Shown: one piece after another, positions 1 to 8,840 of the stretch
Numbering within the stretch: the stretch's first letter is position 1
How the letters are laid out: each line of letters starts with the position of its first letter
Source of the DNA: Gammaproteobacteria bacterium
GTDB taxonomy: Bacteria > Pseudomonadota > Gammaproteobacteria > Steroidobacterales > Steroidobacteraceae
DNA: 10,030 nucleotides
Direction: 5' to 3'
Assembly (NCBI GenBank): GCA_003156695.1
Contig: PMHN01000282.1
Coordinates: forward strand, 1-10,030
The notes under the pieces: generated by a model
Told to the model about the DNA's origin: nothing
The model's input: only the letters and a program-made list of their open reading frames with translations
The model's database searches: none
Made by a program: the position numbers and the translations under genes

Positions 1-2391
1 GTGATCGATCGCAGCCTCGATGGCATGGCCTCCCTCTCCGGCCAGCTCGGCGCCTTGCTGAAGCGGCGCTTGCGCGAGGTGAGCGGCATCGCGCTGCTCA
101 GCCTCGCCATGATGGCGGCGCTGGCGCTCGCCACCTGGTCGGTGAGCGACCCTTCGCTCAGCCACGCCACCGACGCGCCGGTGCACAATCTGCTCGGCCG
201 GCCCGGCGCGGTCGCCGCCGATCTGCTGATGCAATTGCTCGGCTTGGGCTCGCTGGCGCTGATCTTGCCGATCGCGGTGTGGGGTTATCGGCTGCTCGGC
301 CACCGGCCGCTCAGCCGCGAGCGCTTGCGATTGCTGCTCTGGGTATTCGGCGCCGTGCTGGCGGCCGCCTTCGCCTCGTCGCTGCCGCGCGGCACGCATT
401 GGCCGCTGCCGTGCGGCCTAGGCGGCGTGGTTGGCGACGCCATGCTGCGCTTGCCGGTGACTTTCCTCGGCACCCCGCTCGTCGGAACTTATCGGATCGC
501 GACCGCAGTGGCGCTCGGCATTGCCACGCTCGTCGCTTTTGCCGGCGCAGCGGGCATGATTTGGCGCGGATCGGCGGACGACGAAGAAGACGCAGTCGAC
601 GCTGAGGACGAGGGCGCGTGGATTTCGCTCGGCCGCCTCATGCATGCATTGCTGAGCCTGCGCTCGCGGCTCATTCGCGTTTTTCGCCGCCGCCCCCGCA
701 CCAAAGCTCCGCTGCGCAGCGAGGCCGCGGCGTCACGACGCTTCGAGCCGCGTTTCGACGGCCGGCCGGACCATCGCATCGCCCATGAGTCCGACGACGA
801 CAGGCCGATCCGTTGCCCCCACGCCGCGCGCAAGCCGCGCATGCCCAAGCCGCGCCGCTCGAGCGGCGGTTACATCCTTCCCCCGCTCGAACTCCTCACC
901 CAGCCGAGCAAAATCGGCCGCGCCACCGTCAGCAGCGAAACCCTGCAGGAAAACGCCACCGCGCTCGAAAGCGTGCTCGCCGATTTCGGCGTGCGCGGCG
1001 AGATCATCAATGCGCGGCCGGGGCCGGTGGTCACGCTCTACGAGCTGGAGCCCGCTCCCGGCATCAAGTCGTCGCGCGTGATCAGCCTTGCCGACGATAT
1101 CGCCCGCTCGATGAGCGCGCTTTCCGCGCGCGTCGCCGTGGTGTCCGGAAGGAACGCCATCGGCATCGAATTGCCGAACCCGACCCGCGAAAAAGTCTTC
1201 CTGCGCGAATTGCTCGCCTCGCACGATTATGCCGAGACTGCTGCCCGCTTGCCGCTTTGCCTCGGGAAGGCGATCGGCGGCGAAGCGATTCTCGTCGATC
1301 TGACGCGCATGCCGCATCTGCTGATCGCCGGCACCACCGGCTCGGGCAAGTCGGTCGGCATCAATGCCATGGTGCTGTCGCTGCTCTACAAGTCCACCGC
1401 CGAGCACGTGCGCCTCATCATGATCGACCCGAAGATGCTGGAGCTCTCGGTTTACGAAGGCATCCCGCACCTCCTGGCTCCGGTGGTCACCGACATGAAG
1501 CAGGCGGCCAACGCGCTGCGCTGGTGCGTGGCGGAGATGGAGCGCCGCTACCAGCTGATGGCGGCGCTCGGCGTGCGCAACATCGCCGGCTTCAATCGCC
1601 GCGTGAAGGACGCCATCGATGCCGGCAAGCCGATCAAGGATCCGGTGATGATGATGCGCGCGGCGAACGACCCGAGCATCGATCAGCGCGAAATCCAGGA
1701 CCTAACGCCGTTGCCGTACGTGGTGGTGGTGGTCGATGAGCTCGCCGATCTCATGATGATCGTGGGCAAGAAGGTCGAGGAACTCATTACGCGCCTGGCG
1801 CAAAAGGCGCGCGCCTCGGGGCTGCACCTGATTCTGGCTACGCAGCGGCCGTCGGTGGATGTCATCACCGGCCTCATCAAGGCGAATATTCCCTGCCGCA
1901 TCGCCTTCCAGGTGTCCGCGCGCGTGGATTCGCGCACCATCCTCGACCAGATGGGTGCGGAAACCCTCCTGGGTCACGGCGACATGTTGTACCTGCCGCC
2001 GGGCACTTCGATGCCGACGCGCGTGCACGGCGCCTTCGTTTCGGACCAGGAAGTGCATCGTGTGGTGGAGGCGCTGAAGAGCTCCACGCCGCCCGACTAC
2101 CTCGAGGAAGTGCTGTCGGGACCCTCGATGCCGATTCCGGGACTCGCCGGCGAGGAAGGCGAGGGCGGCACTCTCGCGGAGGACGCGGAAGCCGATCCCC
2201 TGTACGACGAGGCGGTGCGCATTGTGACCACCGAGCGCAAGCCCTCCATTTCTTACGTGCAGCGGCGGCTGAAAATCGGCTACAACCGCGCCGCGCGGCT
2301 GCTCGAGGCCATGGAGACGGCGGGGCTCGTGGGGCCGCTGCAGTCAAATGGCGCGCGCGACGTGCTCGCGCCGGCGCCGCCGGGGGACTGA
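1..2391 (+). CDS. ftsK: DNA translocase FtsK
   Basis: FtsK is the septum-anchored, ATP-driven DNA pump that clears the chromosome terminus and helps XerCD resolve dimers at division. The 796-residue frame has four N-terminal membrane segments (about residues 29-47, 72-99, 110-128 and 165-188). A short basic linker (about 190-300) follows, then the alpha/beta motor: Walker A GTTGSGKS at 444-451 and Walker [13 protein letters not shown] with D579/E580. The C-terminal winged-helix gamma domain (about 731-780, including [20 protein letters not shown]) is the part that reads KOPS and contacts XerD in this family. The linker is much shorter than in E. coli FtsK (over 1300 aa) and is nearer to pseudomonad-length proteins. 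The frame opens with GTG at base 1 of the window, so its ribosome site cannot be seen and a longer N-terminus is possible. lolA follows directly. Confidence 0.96.
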   Translation: MIDRSLDGMASLSGQLGALLKRRLREVSGIALLSLAMMAALALATWSVSDPSLSHATDAPVHNLLGRPGAVAADLLMQLLGLGSLALILPIAVWGYRLLGHRPLSRERLRLLLWVFGAVLAAAFASSLPRGTHWPLPCGLGGVVGDAMLRLPVTFLGTPLVGTYRIATAVALGIATLVAFAGAAGMIWRGSADDEEDAVDAEDEGAWISLGRLMHALLSLRSRLIRVFRRRPRTKAPLRSEAAASRRFEPRFDGRPDHRIAHESDDDRPIRCPHAARKPRMPKPRRSSGGYILPPLELLTQPSKIGRATVSSETLQENATALESVLADFGVRGEIINARPGPVVTLYELEPAPGIKSSRVISLADDIARSMSALSARVAVVSGRNAIGIELPNPTREKVFLRELLASHDYAETAARLPLCLGKAIGGEAILVDLTRMPHLLIAGTTGSGKSVGINAMVLSLLYKSTAEHVRLIMIDPKMLELSVYEGIPHLLAPVVTDMKQAANALRWCVAEMERRYQLMAALGVRNIAGFNRRVKDAIDAGKPIKDPVMMMRAANDPSIDQREIQDLTPLPYVVVVVDELADLMMIVGKKVEELITRLAQKARASGLHLILATQRPSVDVITGLIKANIPCRIAFQVSARVDSRTILDQMGAETLLGHGDMLYLPPGTSMPTRVHGAFVSDQEVHRVVEALKSSTPPDYLEEVLSGPSMPIPGLAGEEGEGGTLAEDAEADPLYDEAVRIVTTERKPSISYVQRRLKIGYNRAARLLEAMETAGLVGPLQSNGARDVLAPAPPGD

Positions 2392-2400
2392 GTGCAAAGG

Positions 2401-2518
2401 GCAGACGCGATCGCAAAAACAGGATTTTCGGGGACGCCGTGGATCCGTCCCTGGAGGCTGCGGGCGCGCCGTCCTGGCGCGCACGCCCCCGAAAATCCGT
2501 TTTTGCGCTCACGTCTGC
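2401..2518. repeat. Structured imperfect inverted repeat (MITE/REP-like) at the ftsK-lolA junction
   Basis: The 33-nt arms at 2401-2433 and 2486-2518 are reverse complements apart from two mismatches and one single-base gap. The shared core of the arms is GCAAAAAC(A)GGATTTTCGGGG. The apical 52 nt contain two further perfect hairpins: GGGACG (2431-2436) with CGTCCC (2446-2451), and GCGCGCC (2464-2470) with GGCGCGC (2476-2482) around a GTCCT loop. The first base-pairs of the small stem and the long stem share a few bases. The whole would fold as a long stem topped by a branched, cloverleaf-like head. No transposase is present. This architecture is typical of small interspersed, non-autonomous repeats. 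That it occurs in many genomic copies is inference and cannot be tested in this window. Confidence 0.75.
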
Positions 2519-3221
2519 GTTCGCGCAGAGTTTTTCCCGTGCTCACGGTCATTCTCGCCCTGACGATGGCCGCACCGGGCGCCCATTCGGCTGCCGCGGC
2601 GGTGGCGACGCCGCTCGACAGCTATCTCGACAACCTCAAGACCCTGCGCGCCACTTTCCTGCAGACGCTCGCCGACCCGCACGGCCGGGAGATCGATCGC
2701 GCCACCGGCACCCTCATCGTGTCGCGCCCGGGAAAATTCAGCTGGGAGATTCATCCGCAGAGCGCAGGGGCGAATGGCGGCGCCAATACGGACAAAGCGG
2801 TCAGCCCGGCCAGCAGCGCCGACTTAGGTCAGCTCATGGTGTGCGATGGGCTGAATCTCTGGTTCCTCGATCGGGATCTCGACCAGGTGACCGTGAAGCC
2901 GGTGGACGCGGCGCTGTCGGCGACGCCGGCGATGCTGCTGTCCGGCGCCGTGGACGTGCGCAAGAGCTTCAGCGTCACGCCTGCGGGCGAGCGCATGGGG
3001 TTGACGTGGGTGCTGGTCGAACCGCGCGGCGCGGAAGCGGATTTTCGCAGCGCGCTGTTCGGCTTCGCGCACGATGATCTGAAACGCATGATCCTCGAAG
3101 ACAAGCTCGGTCAGACCGCAACCATCATCTTCGAAAAGATCGAGCGCAACGGGCCAGTGGCATCGAGCGAGGTGAGCTTCGCGCCGCCCGCCGGGGCCGA
3201 CGTAATCGGCACGCCGCGCAA

Positions 3222-3225
<4 letters not shown>
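2503..3225 (+). CDS. lolA: Outer-membrane lipoprotein carrier protein LolA (start uncertain)
   Basis: LolA is the periplasmic chaperone that takes lipoproteins from the LolCDE transporter and passes them to LolB. Family hallmarks are GKFSWEIHP, then LMVCDGLNLWFLDRDLDQVT, the ATPAMLLSG stretch, and a C-terminus ending FAPPAGADVIGTPRK. The frame is open from GTG 2392, which abuts the ftsK stop (277 aa), but that start puts about 45 residues before the signal-peptide core. TTG 2503 gives a proper signal peptide: a basic N-region RSRLRSRR, the hydrophobic core VFPVLTVILALTMAAP, and an Ala-rich cleavage region GAHSAAAA (240 aa total). GTG 2539 would lose the positive charges. No start has a strong ribosome site: GGGGGA lies 4 nt before 2392 and AGAG lies 8 nt before 2539. 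About 23 Ala/Gly/Ser-rich residues (nt 2761-2829) look inserted relative to E. coli LolA. The 3' end overlaps rarA by 4 nt. Confidence 0.9.
2514..2535 (+). terminator. Terminator-like hairpin with UUCG tetraloop inside the lolA 5' region
   Basis: TCTGCG (2514-2519) pairs perfectly with CGCAGA (2524-2529) around a TTCG tetraloop. After one G comes a run of five T (2531-2535). This is the layout of a small intrinsic terminator, although a 6-bp stem is short. Its 5' arm reuses the last bases of the right arm of the 2401-2518 repeat, so the two foldings compete at that edge. It lies upstream of the GTG at 2539 and inside the signal-peptide coding region if TTG 2503 is the start. It could weaken ftsK-to-lolA read-through. 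Confidence 0.35.
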
Positions 3226-5823
<2,598 letters not shown>

Positions 5824-5842
5824 GTTTGCGCAGGAATTGCGG

Positions 5843-5953
5843 GTGAGCGTGCTGGCGCTGGCGGTGGCCGCGGGGGCGTACCTGCTGGTACGCGTGCGCC
5901 GCCGCGCCCTTGGCCTTACTGCAGGCGTGGCCGGCTCGCGGGCGGCTCACTGA
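5843..5953 (+). CDS. Possible 36-aa single-membrane-segment microprotein
   Basis: This short frame begins at GTG 5843, with CAGGAA (5831-5836) 6 nt upstream as a plausible ribosome site; a TTG at 5837 is an alternative start. The product has an N-terminal hydrophobic stretch (LALAVAAGAYLLV), then the basic cluster RVRRR, and a short polar tail, as in a small inner-membrane protein. I recognise no family. It begins 19 nt after serS and could be read from the same transcript. In DNA this GC-rich, hydrophobic short frames arise by chance, so this is a candidate only. Confidence 0.25.
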   Translation: MSVLALAVAAGAYLLVRVRRRALGLTAGVAGSRAAH

Positions 5954-6011
5954 TGAACACGCTTCCTGGGACGGTGTTCACGACCGTGCGCACTGTAGGA
6001 TTACCTATACA
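5954..6011 (+). promoter_or_regulatory. Dyad-rich upstream region and weak promoter of the ParB-like/acyl-CoA synthetase unit
   Basis: TGAACAC (5954-5960) is matched by GTGTTCA (5974-5980) across a 13-nt spacer. ACGGT (5971-5975) pairs with ACCGT (5983-5987), and GTGCGCAC (5986-5993) is a perfect 8-bp palindrome. A possible -10 box TATACA lies at 6006-6011, but no good -35 is found at the right distance, so the promoter would be weak or activator-dependent. The clustered dyads look like operator sites, though no regulator gene is nearby in this window. Confidence 0.35.
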
Positions 6012-6030
6012 CGGGGCTTGAGGGGAGTTC

Positions 6031-6657
6031 ATGCCGAACCTGCACGAAGTCGAGATTCACAAGTTGCGCCCGACTCAGATCACCGTGGGCATGATCGAGG
6101 TGCATGACAAGCGCGCCAAGCTCGAGTCACTGAAAAAGCATGGTCAGCGCGACTTCATGGAGGCGCACCCGATTCCGGCTGTCTGGGGACCGGATGGCAA
6201 GCTCTACATCACCGATCACCATCACCTGGGGCGTGCAGCCTGCGAGGCCAACGTCGACACCGGGTTTTTCTGGATCGAGGGAGATTTCACCAAGCTGCCG
6301 ATTGCCCAGTTCTGGCCGAAGATGAACGATGCCAAGTGGGTGCATCCGATTGACCAGAACGGCAAGCTCTGCGGCTTCGAGGCCATCCCGAATCATCTGG
6401 TCGAGCTGCGCGATGATCCGTACCGCTCGCTCGCCGGCTATGTGCGCGTTTCCGGCGGTTACGACAAGACTCCCACAGCGTTTGCCGAGTTTCAGTGGGC
6501 GGATTTCTTTCGCACCCGCGTGACCATCGGGCCGACACTCGCCGACTTTGATAACGCCGTGCCGCGTGCCGTGGTGCTCGCGGGCAGTAAGGATGCCGCG
6601 GGCCTCCCGGGGTATCATCCGCCTTCGGCTGGCAAGGCAGCTCCCGGCAAAGGCTGA
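6031..6657 (+). CDS. ParB-like nuclease-family protein (ParBc_2 type), function unknown
   Basis: The 208-residue product resembles the putative ParB-like nuclease family (ParBc_2) rather than a true chromosome-partition ParB. Supporting sequence is an N-terminal HKLRPTQITVGMIEV segment, the HPIPAVWGPDGKLYITD strand-turn-strand, and the DHHHLGRAA motif at residues 62-70. The DHHH cluster replaces the GERR-type box of ParB and could bind a metal or phosphate. There is no helix-turn-helix and no dimer domain, and no ParA is seen nearby. The rest (about 75-190) is specific to the family, with a Gly/Pro/Lys-rich tail. No signal peptide or membrane segment is seen, so it should be cytoplasmic. ATG 6031 has an AGGGGAG ribosome site just upstream. 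It ends 12 nt before the acyl-CoA synthetase, so the two are probably co-transcribed. The substrate and activity are not known. Confidence 0.8.
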   Translation: MPNLHEVEIHKLRPTQITVGMIEVHDKRAKLESLKKHGQRDFMEAHPIPAVWGPDGKLYITDHHHLGRAACEANVDTGFFWIEGDFTKLPIAQFWPKMNDAKWVHPIDQNGKLCGFEAIPNHLVELRDDPYRSLAGYVRVSGGYDKTPTAFAEFQWADFFRTRVTIGPTLADFDNAVPRAVVLAGSKDAAGLPGYHPPSAGKAAPGKG

Positions 6658-6669
6658 GGGGGACTTCAA

Positions 6670-8370
6670 ATGGACGCGACCCGGCAATTCATCGAGGCGC
6701 GAGACCAGCTGCTGCGGCTGCGCGAGGACTTGAGCACCGCGCAACGCGAGTTCCGCTGGCCCGTGTTTGACAACTTCAATTGGGTGCGCGATTACTTCGA
6801 CGTGATCGCCTCTGGCAACGATCGCCCGGCATTGCGGGTGATCGACGATGCGGGCGGCGATGAGACGCTGAGCTTTGCGCAGCTCTCGCAGCGCGCTTCC
6901 CAGGTGGCGAATTTTCTGAAGATCCAGGGCGTGGGTCCTGGTGATCGCATCCTCATCATGCTGGGCAACGTCGTGCCGCTGTGGGAGAGCATGCTCGCGG
7001 CCATCAAGTTGGGAGCCGTCATCATTCCGGCGACGACGCTCCTGGAGCGCGACGATCTCGCCGACCGCCTGCAACGCGGCGCCGTCAAGGCCATTATCAC
7101 GGACGCCGCGCTCACTGCGCGCTTTGCCGAGGTCGCAGGCGACGCCGTGCGTATCGCGGTCGGTACGGCACCGGGATGGATTTCATACGCGCGCTCGCTC
7201 GAGGCGCCCGTGGAGTTCACACCCGCCGCCGCGACGCGCGCGGATGACCTGCTGTTTCTGTACTTCACATCGGGTACCACCGCGCGGCCGAAACTGGTGG
7301 CGCACACGCAGGTGAGTTACCCGGTCGGCCACCTCTCCACCATGTACTGGCTGGGCTTGAAGCCCGGTGACGTGCACCTGAATCTCAGCTCCCCGGGCTG
7401 GGCCAAGCACGCCTGGTCGTGCCTGTTTGCGCCATGGAATGCGCAGGCCTGTGTGTGTGCGTACAACTACGAACGCTTCGATGCGCGCAAGCTTCTCGAT
7501 CAACTGGTACAGCGCGGTGTCACTTCCTTCTGCGCTCCGCCCACGGTGTGGCGGATGCTCATCCAGCAGGACCTGGGCGCGTGGCATGTGCCTCTGCGCG
7601 AGGCAGCAAGCGCCGGTGAGCCGCTGAACCCCGAGGTCATCGAACGCGTGCGCGACGCCTGGGGCATCACCATCCGCGACGGTTTTGGGCAGACGGAGAG
7701 TTCCGCGCAGGTGGGCAACCCGCCCGGCCAGACACTCAAGGCGGGATCGATGGGGCGAGCGCTTCCAGGTTTCCCCATTGTGCTCGTCAATGCCGACGGC
7801 AAGGTGAGCGAGGAGGGCGAGATCTGCATCGACCTGTCGCGCCGGCCCGCGGGTCTCATGCGGGAGTACCTGGATGACACCGAACGCAATGCGGATGCTA
7901 TGCGCGACGGTTACTACCACACCGGGGACGTGGCAAGTCGTGACGCCGAAGGCTACCTCACCTATGTCGGCCGCATGGACGATGTGTTCAAGTCATCCGA
8001 TTACCGCATCAGCCCGTTTGAGCTCGAGAGCGTGTTGATCGAGCACCCGGCGGTTGCGGAAGCCGCCGTCGTTCCGAGCCCCGACCCGCTGCGGCTGTCG
8101 GTACCCAAGGCGTTCGTGGTGCTGGCCGCCGGCTGCCAGCCGGATAGCGAAACGACACGCTCGATTCTCGAGCACGTGGGCGGGCGGGTCTCGGCCTACA
8201 AGCGTGTGCGGCGCATCGAGTTCGCGCCGCTCCCGAAGACCATTTCCGGGAAAATCCGCCGCGTTGAGCTGCGCACCGCGGAGCAGCAGCGCGCTGCCGG
8301 GGCAGCGCGCCGTGCGCACGAGTTCTGGGAAGAAGATTTCCCCGGACTCGCCGCGCGACGCAAACAGTGA
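6670..8370 (+). CDS. AMP-forming acyl-CoA synthetase (MACS-like, ANL superfamily)
   Basis: The enzyme would activate a carboxylic acid to an acyl-adenylate and then to the CoA thioester. The 566-residue chain has the ANL motifs in order: phosphate-binding loop YFTSGTTARPK from residue 198, the SSPGWAKHAW segment typical of medium-chain acyl-CoA synthetases at 240-249, GFGQTES from 338, YHTGD at 416-420, hinge GRMDDVFK from 434, and C-terminal PKTISGKIRR with catalytic Lys528. All key residues are present, so it should be active. In the P-loop, Ala-Arg stands where Gly-x is more common. The N-terminal FNWVRDYFD also fits the MACS group. The acid used cannot be read from sequence: medium-chain, branched or aromatic are all possible. 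The ATG has a strong ribosome site AGGGGGA 6 nt upstream and follows the ParB-like gene by 12 nt. Confidence 0.92.
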   Translation: MDATRQFIEARDQLLRLREDLSTAQREFRWPVFDNFNWVRDYFDVIASGNDRPALRVIDDAGGDETLSFAQLSQRASQVANFLKIQGVGPGDRILIMLGNVVPLWESMLAAIKLGAVIIPATTLLERDDLADRLQRGAVKAIITDAALTARFAEVAGDAVRIAVGTAPGWISYARSLEAPVEFTPAAATRADDLLFLYFTSGTTARPKLVAHTQVSYPVGHLSTMYWLGLKPGDVHLNLSSPGWAKHAWSCLFAPWNAQACVCAYNYERFDARKLLDQLVQRGVTSFCAPPTVWRMLIQQDLGAWHVPLREAASAGEPLNPEVIERVRDAWGITIRDGFGQTESSAQVGNPPGQTLKAGSMGRALPGFPIVLVNADGKVSEEGEICIDLSRRPAGLMREYLDDTERNADAMRDGYYHTGDVASRDAEGYLTYVGRMDDVFKSSDYRISPFELESVLIEHPAVAEAAVVPSPDPLRLSVPKAFVVLAAGCQPDSETTRSILEHVGGRVSAYKRVRRIEFAPLPKTISGKIRRVELRTAEQQRAAGAARRAHEFWEEDFPGLAARRKQ

Positions 8371-8372
8371 CC

Positions 8373-8388
8373 GGCGGCTCACGCCGCC
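8373..8388. terminator. Stem-loop after the acyl-CoA synthetase, possible terminator
   Basis: GGCGGC (8373-8378) pairs perfectly with GCCGCC (8383-8388) around a TCAC loop, 2 nt after the synthetase stop codon. The + strand continues with AAAACACT, so the T-run expected of an intrinsic terminator is absent. On the - strand the hairpin also lacks a clean T-run. It may mark the 3' end of the operon as a Rho-dependent or processing stem. Confidence 0.4.
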
Positions 8389-8394
8389 AAAACA

Positions 8395-8490
8395 CTACAC
8401 CGAGCGCGCCGCGTTACTCCAGACGGCGACGGCGAGGTAGACGAGCGCTGCGCCGAGCGAAATGGCGATATCAAGAAGAAAGAAGCCCAT
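8395..8490 (-). CDS. Possible 31-aa membrane microprotein
   Basis: A short - strand frame runs from ATG (8490-8488) to TAG (8397-8395). The product starts MGFFLLDIAISLGAALVY and continues LAVAVW before a short tail SNAARSV, so nearly its whole length would form one membrane helix. GGTGA lies 4 nt before the ATG and AAGGGA 10 nt before it, giving plausible ribosome binding. It sits in a gap otherwise free of genes and points towards the synthetase, sharing the 8373-8388 stem-loop as a convergent end. It is not recognisable as CydX, KdpF or another named small subunit. It may be a chance frame, but its compact layout with start, ribosome site and downstream hairpin favours a gene more than most short frames here. 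Confidence 0.35.
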   Translation of the reverse strand: MGFFLLDIAISLGAALVYLAVAVWSNAARSV

Positions 8491-8529
8491 AAGTCACCAT
8501 CCCTTCGCCGCACAGGCTAGTGATCCGCG

Positions 8530-8543
8530 GCTGTGCGCACAGC
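8530..8543. promoter_or_regulatory. Perfect 14-bp palindrome, operator candidate
   Basis: GCTGTGCGCACAGC is its own reverse complement. Its core GTGCGCAC recurs upstream of the ParB-like gene (5986-5993). It lies about 40 nt upstream of the - strand microprotein ATG and about 140 nt upstream of tRNA-Ser, so it could serve as a dimeric regulator site for the former. No regulator is visible in the window. Confidence 0.35.
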
Positions 8544-8664
8544 TCTCGGGCGAGGCAGGGCGGGGGTCGTATTGGGGGTACTGGGCCCTATAGATTTTGG
8601 GATAGCTGTAAGCCGGCGTGCCTGCCAAGGCAGAGCAATTCCGGAGTCGCCGCGGCCGCCTTGA

Positions 8665-8670
8665 TAGAAT
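8665..8670 (+). promoter_or_regulatory. Likely -10 element of the tRNA-Ser promoter
   Basis: TAGAAT lies about 15 nt upstream of the first tRNA base, giving a start near 8677 and a short leader. The bases between it and the tRNA are almost all G or C, the kind of discriminator that makes stable-RNA promoters sensitive to ppGpp. No convincing -35 hexamer is seen; TTCCGG at 8639-8644 is about 20 nt away, wider than usual. Confidence 0.45.
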
Positions 8671-8685
8671 GGCCGCCGCGGGCTC

Positions 8686-8775
8686 GGAGAGGTGGCAGAG
8701 CGGTTGATTGCACCGGTCTTGAAAACCGGAGGCTCCTTACGGGGCTCGTGAGTTCGAATCTCACCCTCTCCGCCA
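8686..8775 (+). tRNA. tRNA-Ser (anticodon UGA)
   Basis: This is a complete 90-nt class II tRNA. The acceptor arm GGAGAGG (8686-8692) pairs with CCTCTCC (8765-8771), with discriminator G8772 and CCA encoded at 8773-8775. The anticodon stem ACCGG/CCGGT encloses loop CTTGAAA, with anticodon TGA at 8720-8722. A long variable arm (about 8730-8747) and the T arm GTGAG-TTCGAAT-CTCAC follow. The long variable arm and G discriminator are serine identity elements. It reads UCA and related UCN codons and is charged by the serS product encoded upstream. Confidence 0.97.
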
Positions 8776-8840
8776 ATTTGAAATGGCCGCTTTTTGACCT
8801 TGAACTGCCTGCCACCACCGTCCGCTTCGGAGCAGTCTAT

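Larger units (their letters stand above)
8491..8685. other. Noncoding gap with 14-bp palindrome and tRNA-Ser promoter region
   Basis: Together with 8371-8490 this forms a 315-nt interval without a sizeable gene. It holds the perfect 14-bp palindrome GCTGTGCGCACAGC at 8530-8543, a minor TGCCT/AGGCA stem at 8619-8632, G-rich runs around 8560-8580, and the tRNA promoter near 8665. I see no convincing longer coding frame: the + strand frame over 8520-8924 runs through the tRNA. Confidence 0.6.

Noticed and set aside
733..1470. 245-aa minus-strand frame inside ftsK
   Set aside because: It is antisense to the conserved FtsK motor region; long antisense frames are expected in high-GC coding DNA.
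2439..3077. 212-aa + strand frame overlapping lolA
   Set aside because: It is an Arg/Gly-rich out-of-frame shadow of lolA, which is supported by conserved motifs.
6127..7074. 315-aa minus-strand frame spanning the ParB-like gene and the start of the synthetase
   Set aside because: It crosses two well-supported + strand genes and their intergenic gap and has no recognisable domain.
8588..8818. 76-aa minus-strand frame containing AERVRFELTSPVRSLRFSRPVQ
   Set aside because: This is the antisense reading of tRNA-Ser, a common false gene call.
8776..8840. T-run after tRNA-Ser (GGCCGCTTTTTG) as an intrinsic terminator
   Set aside because: No adequate stem precedes the T-run, so there is not enough support to annotate it.
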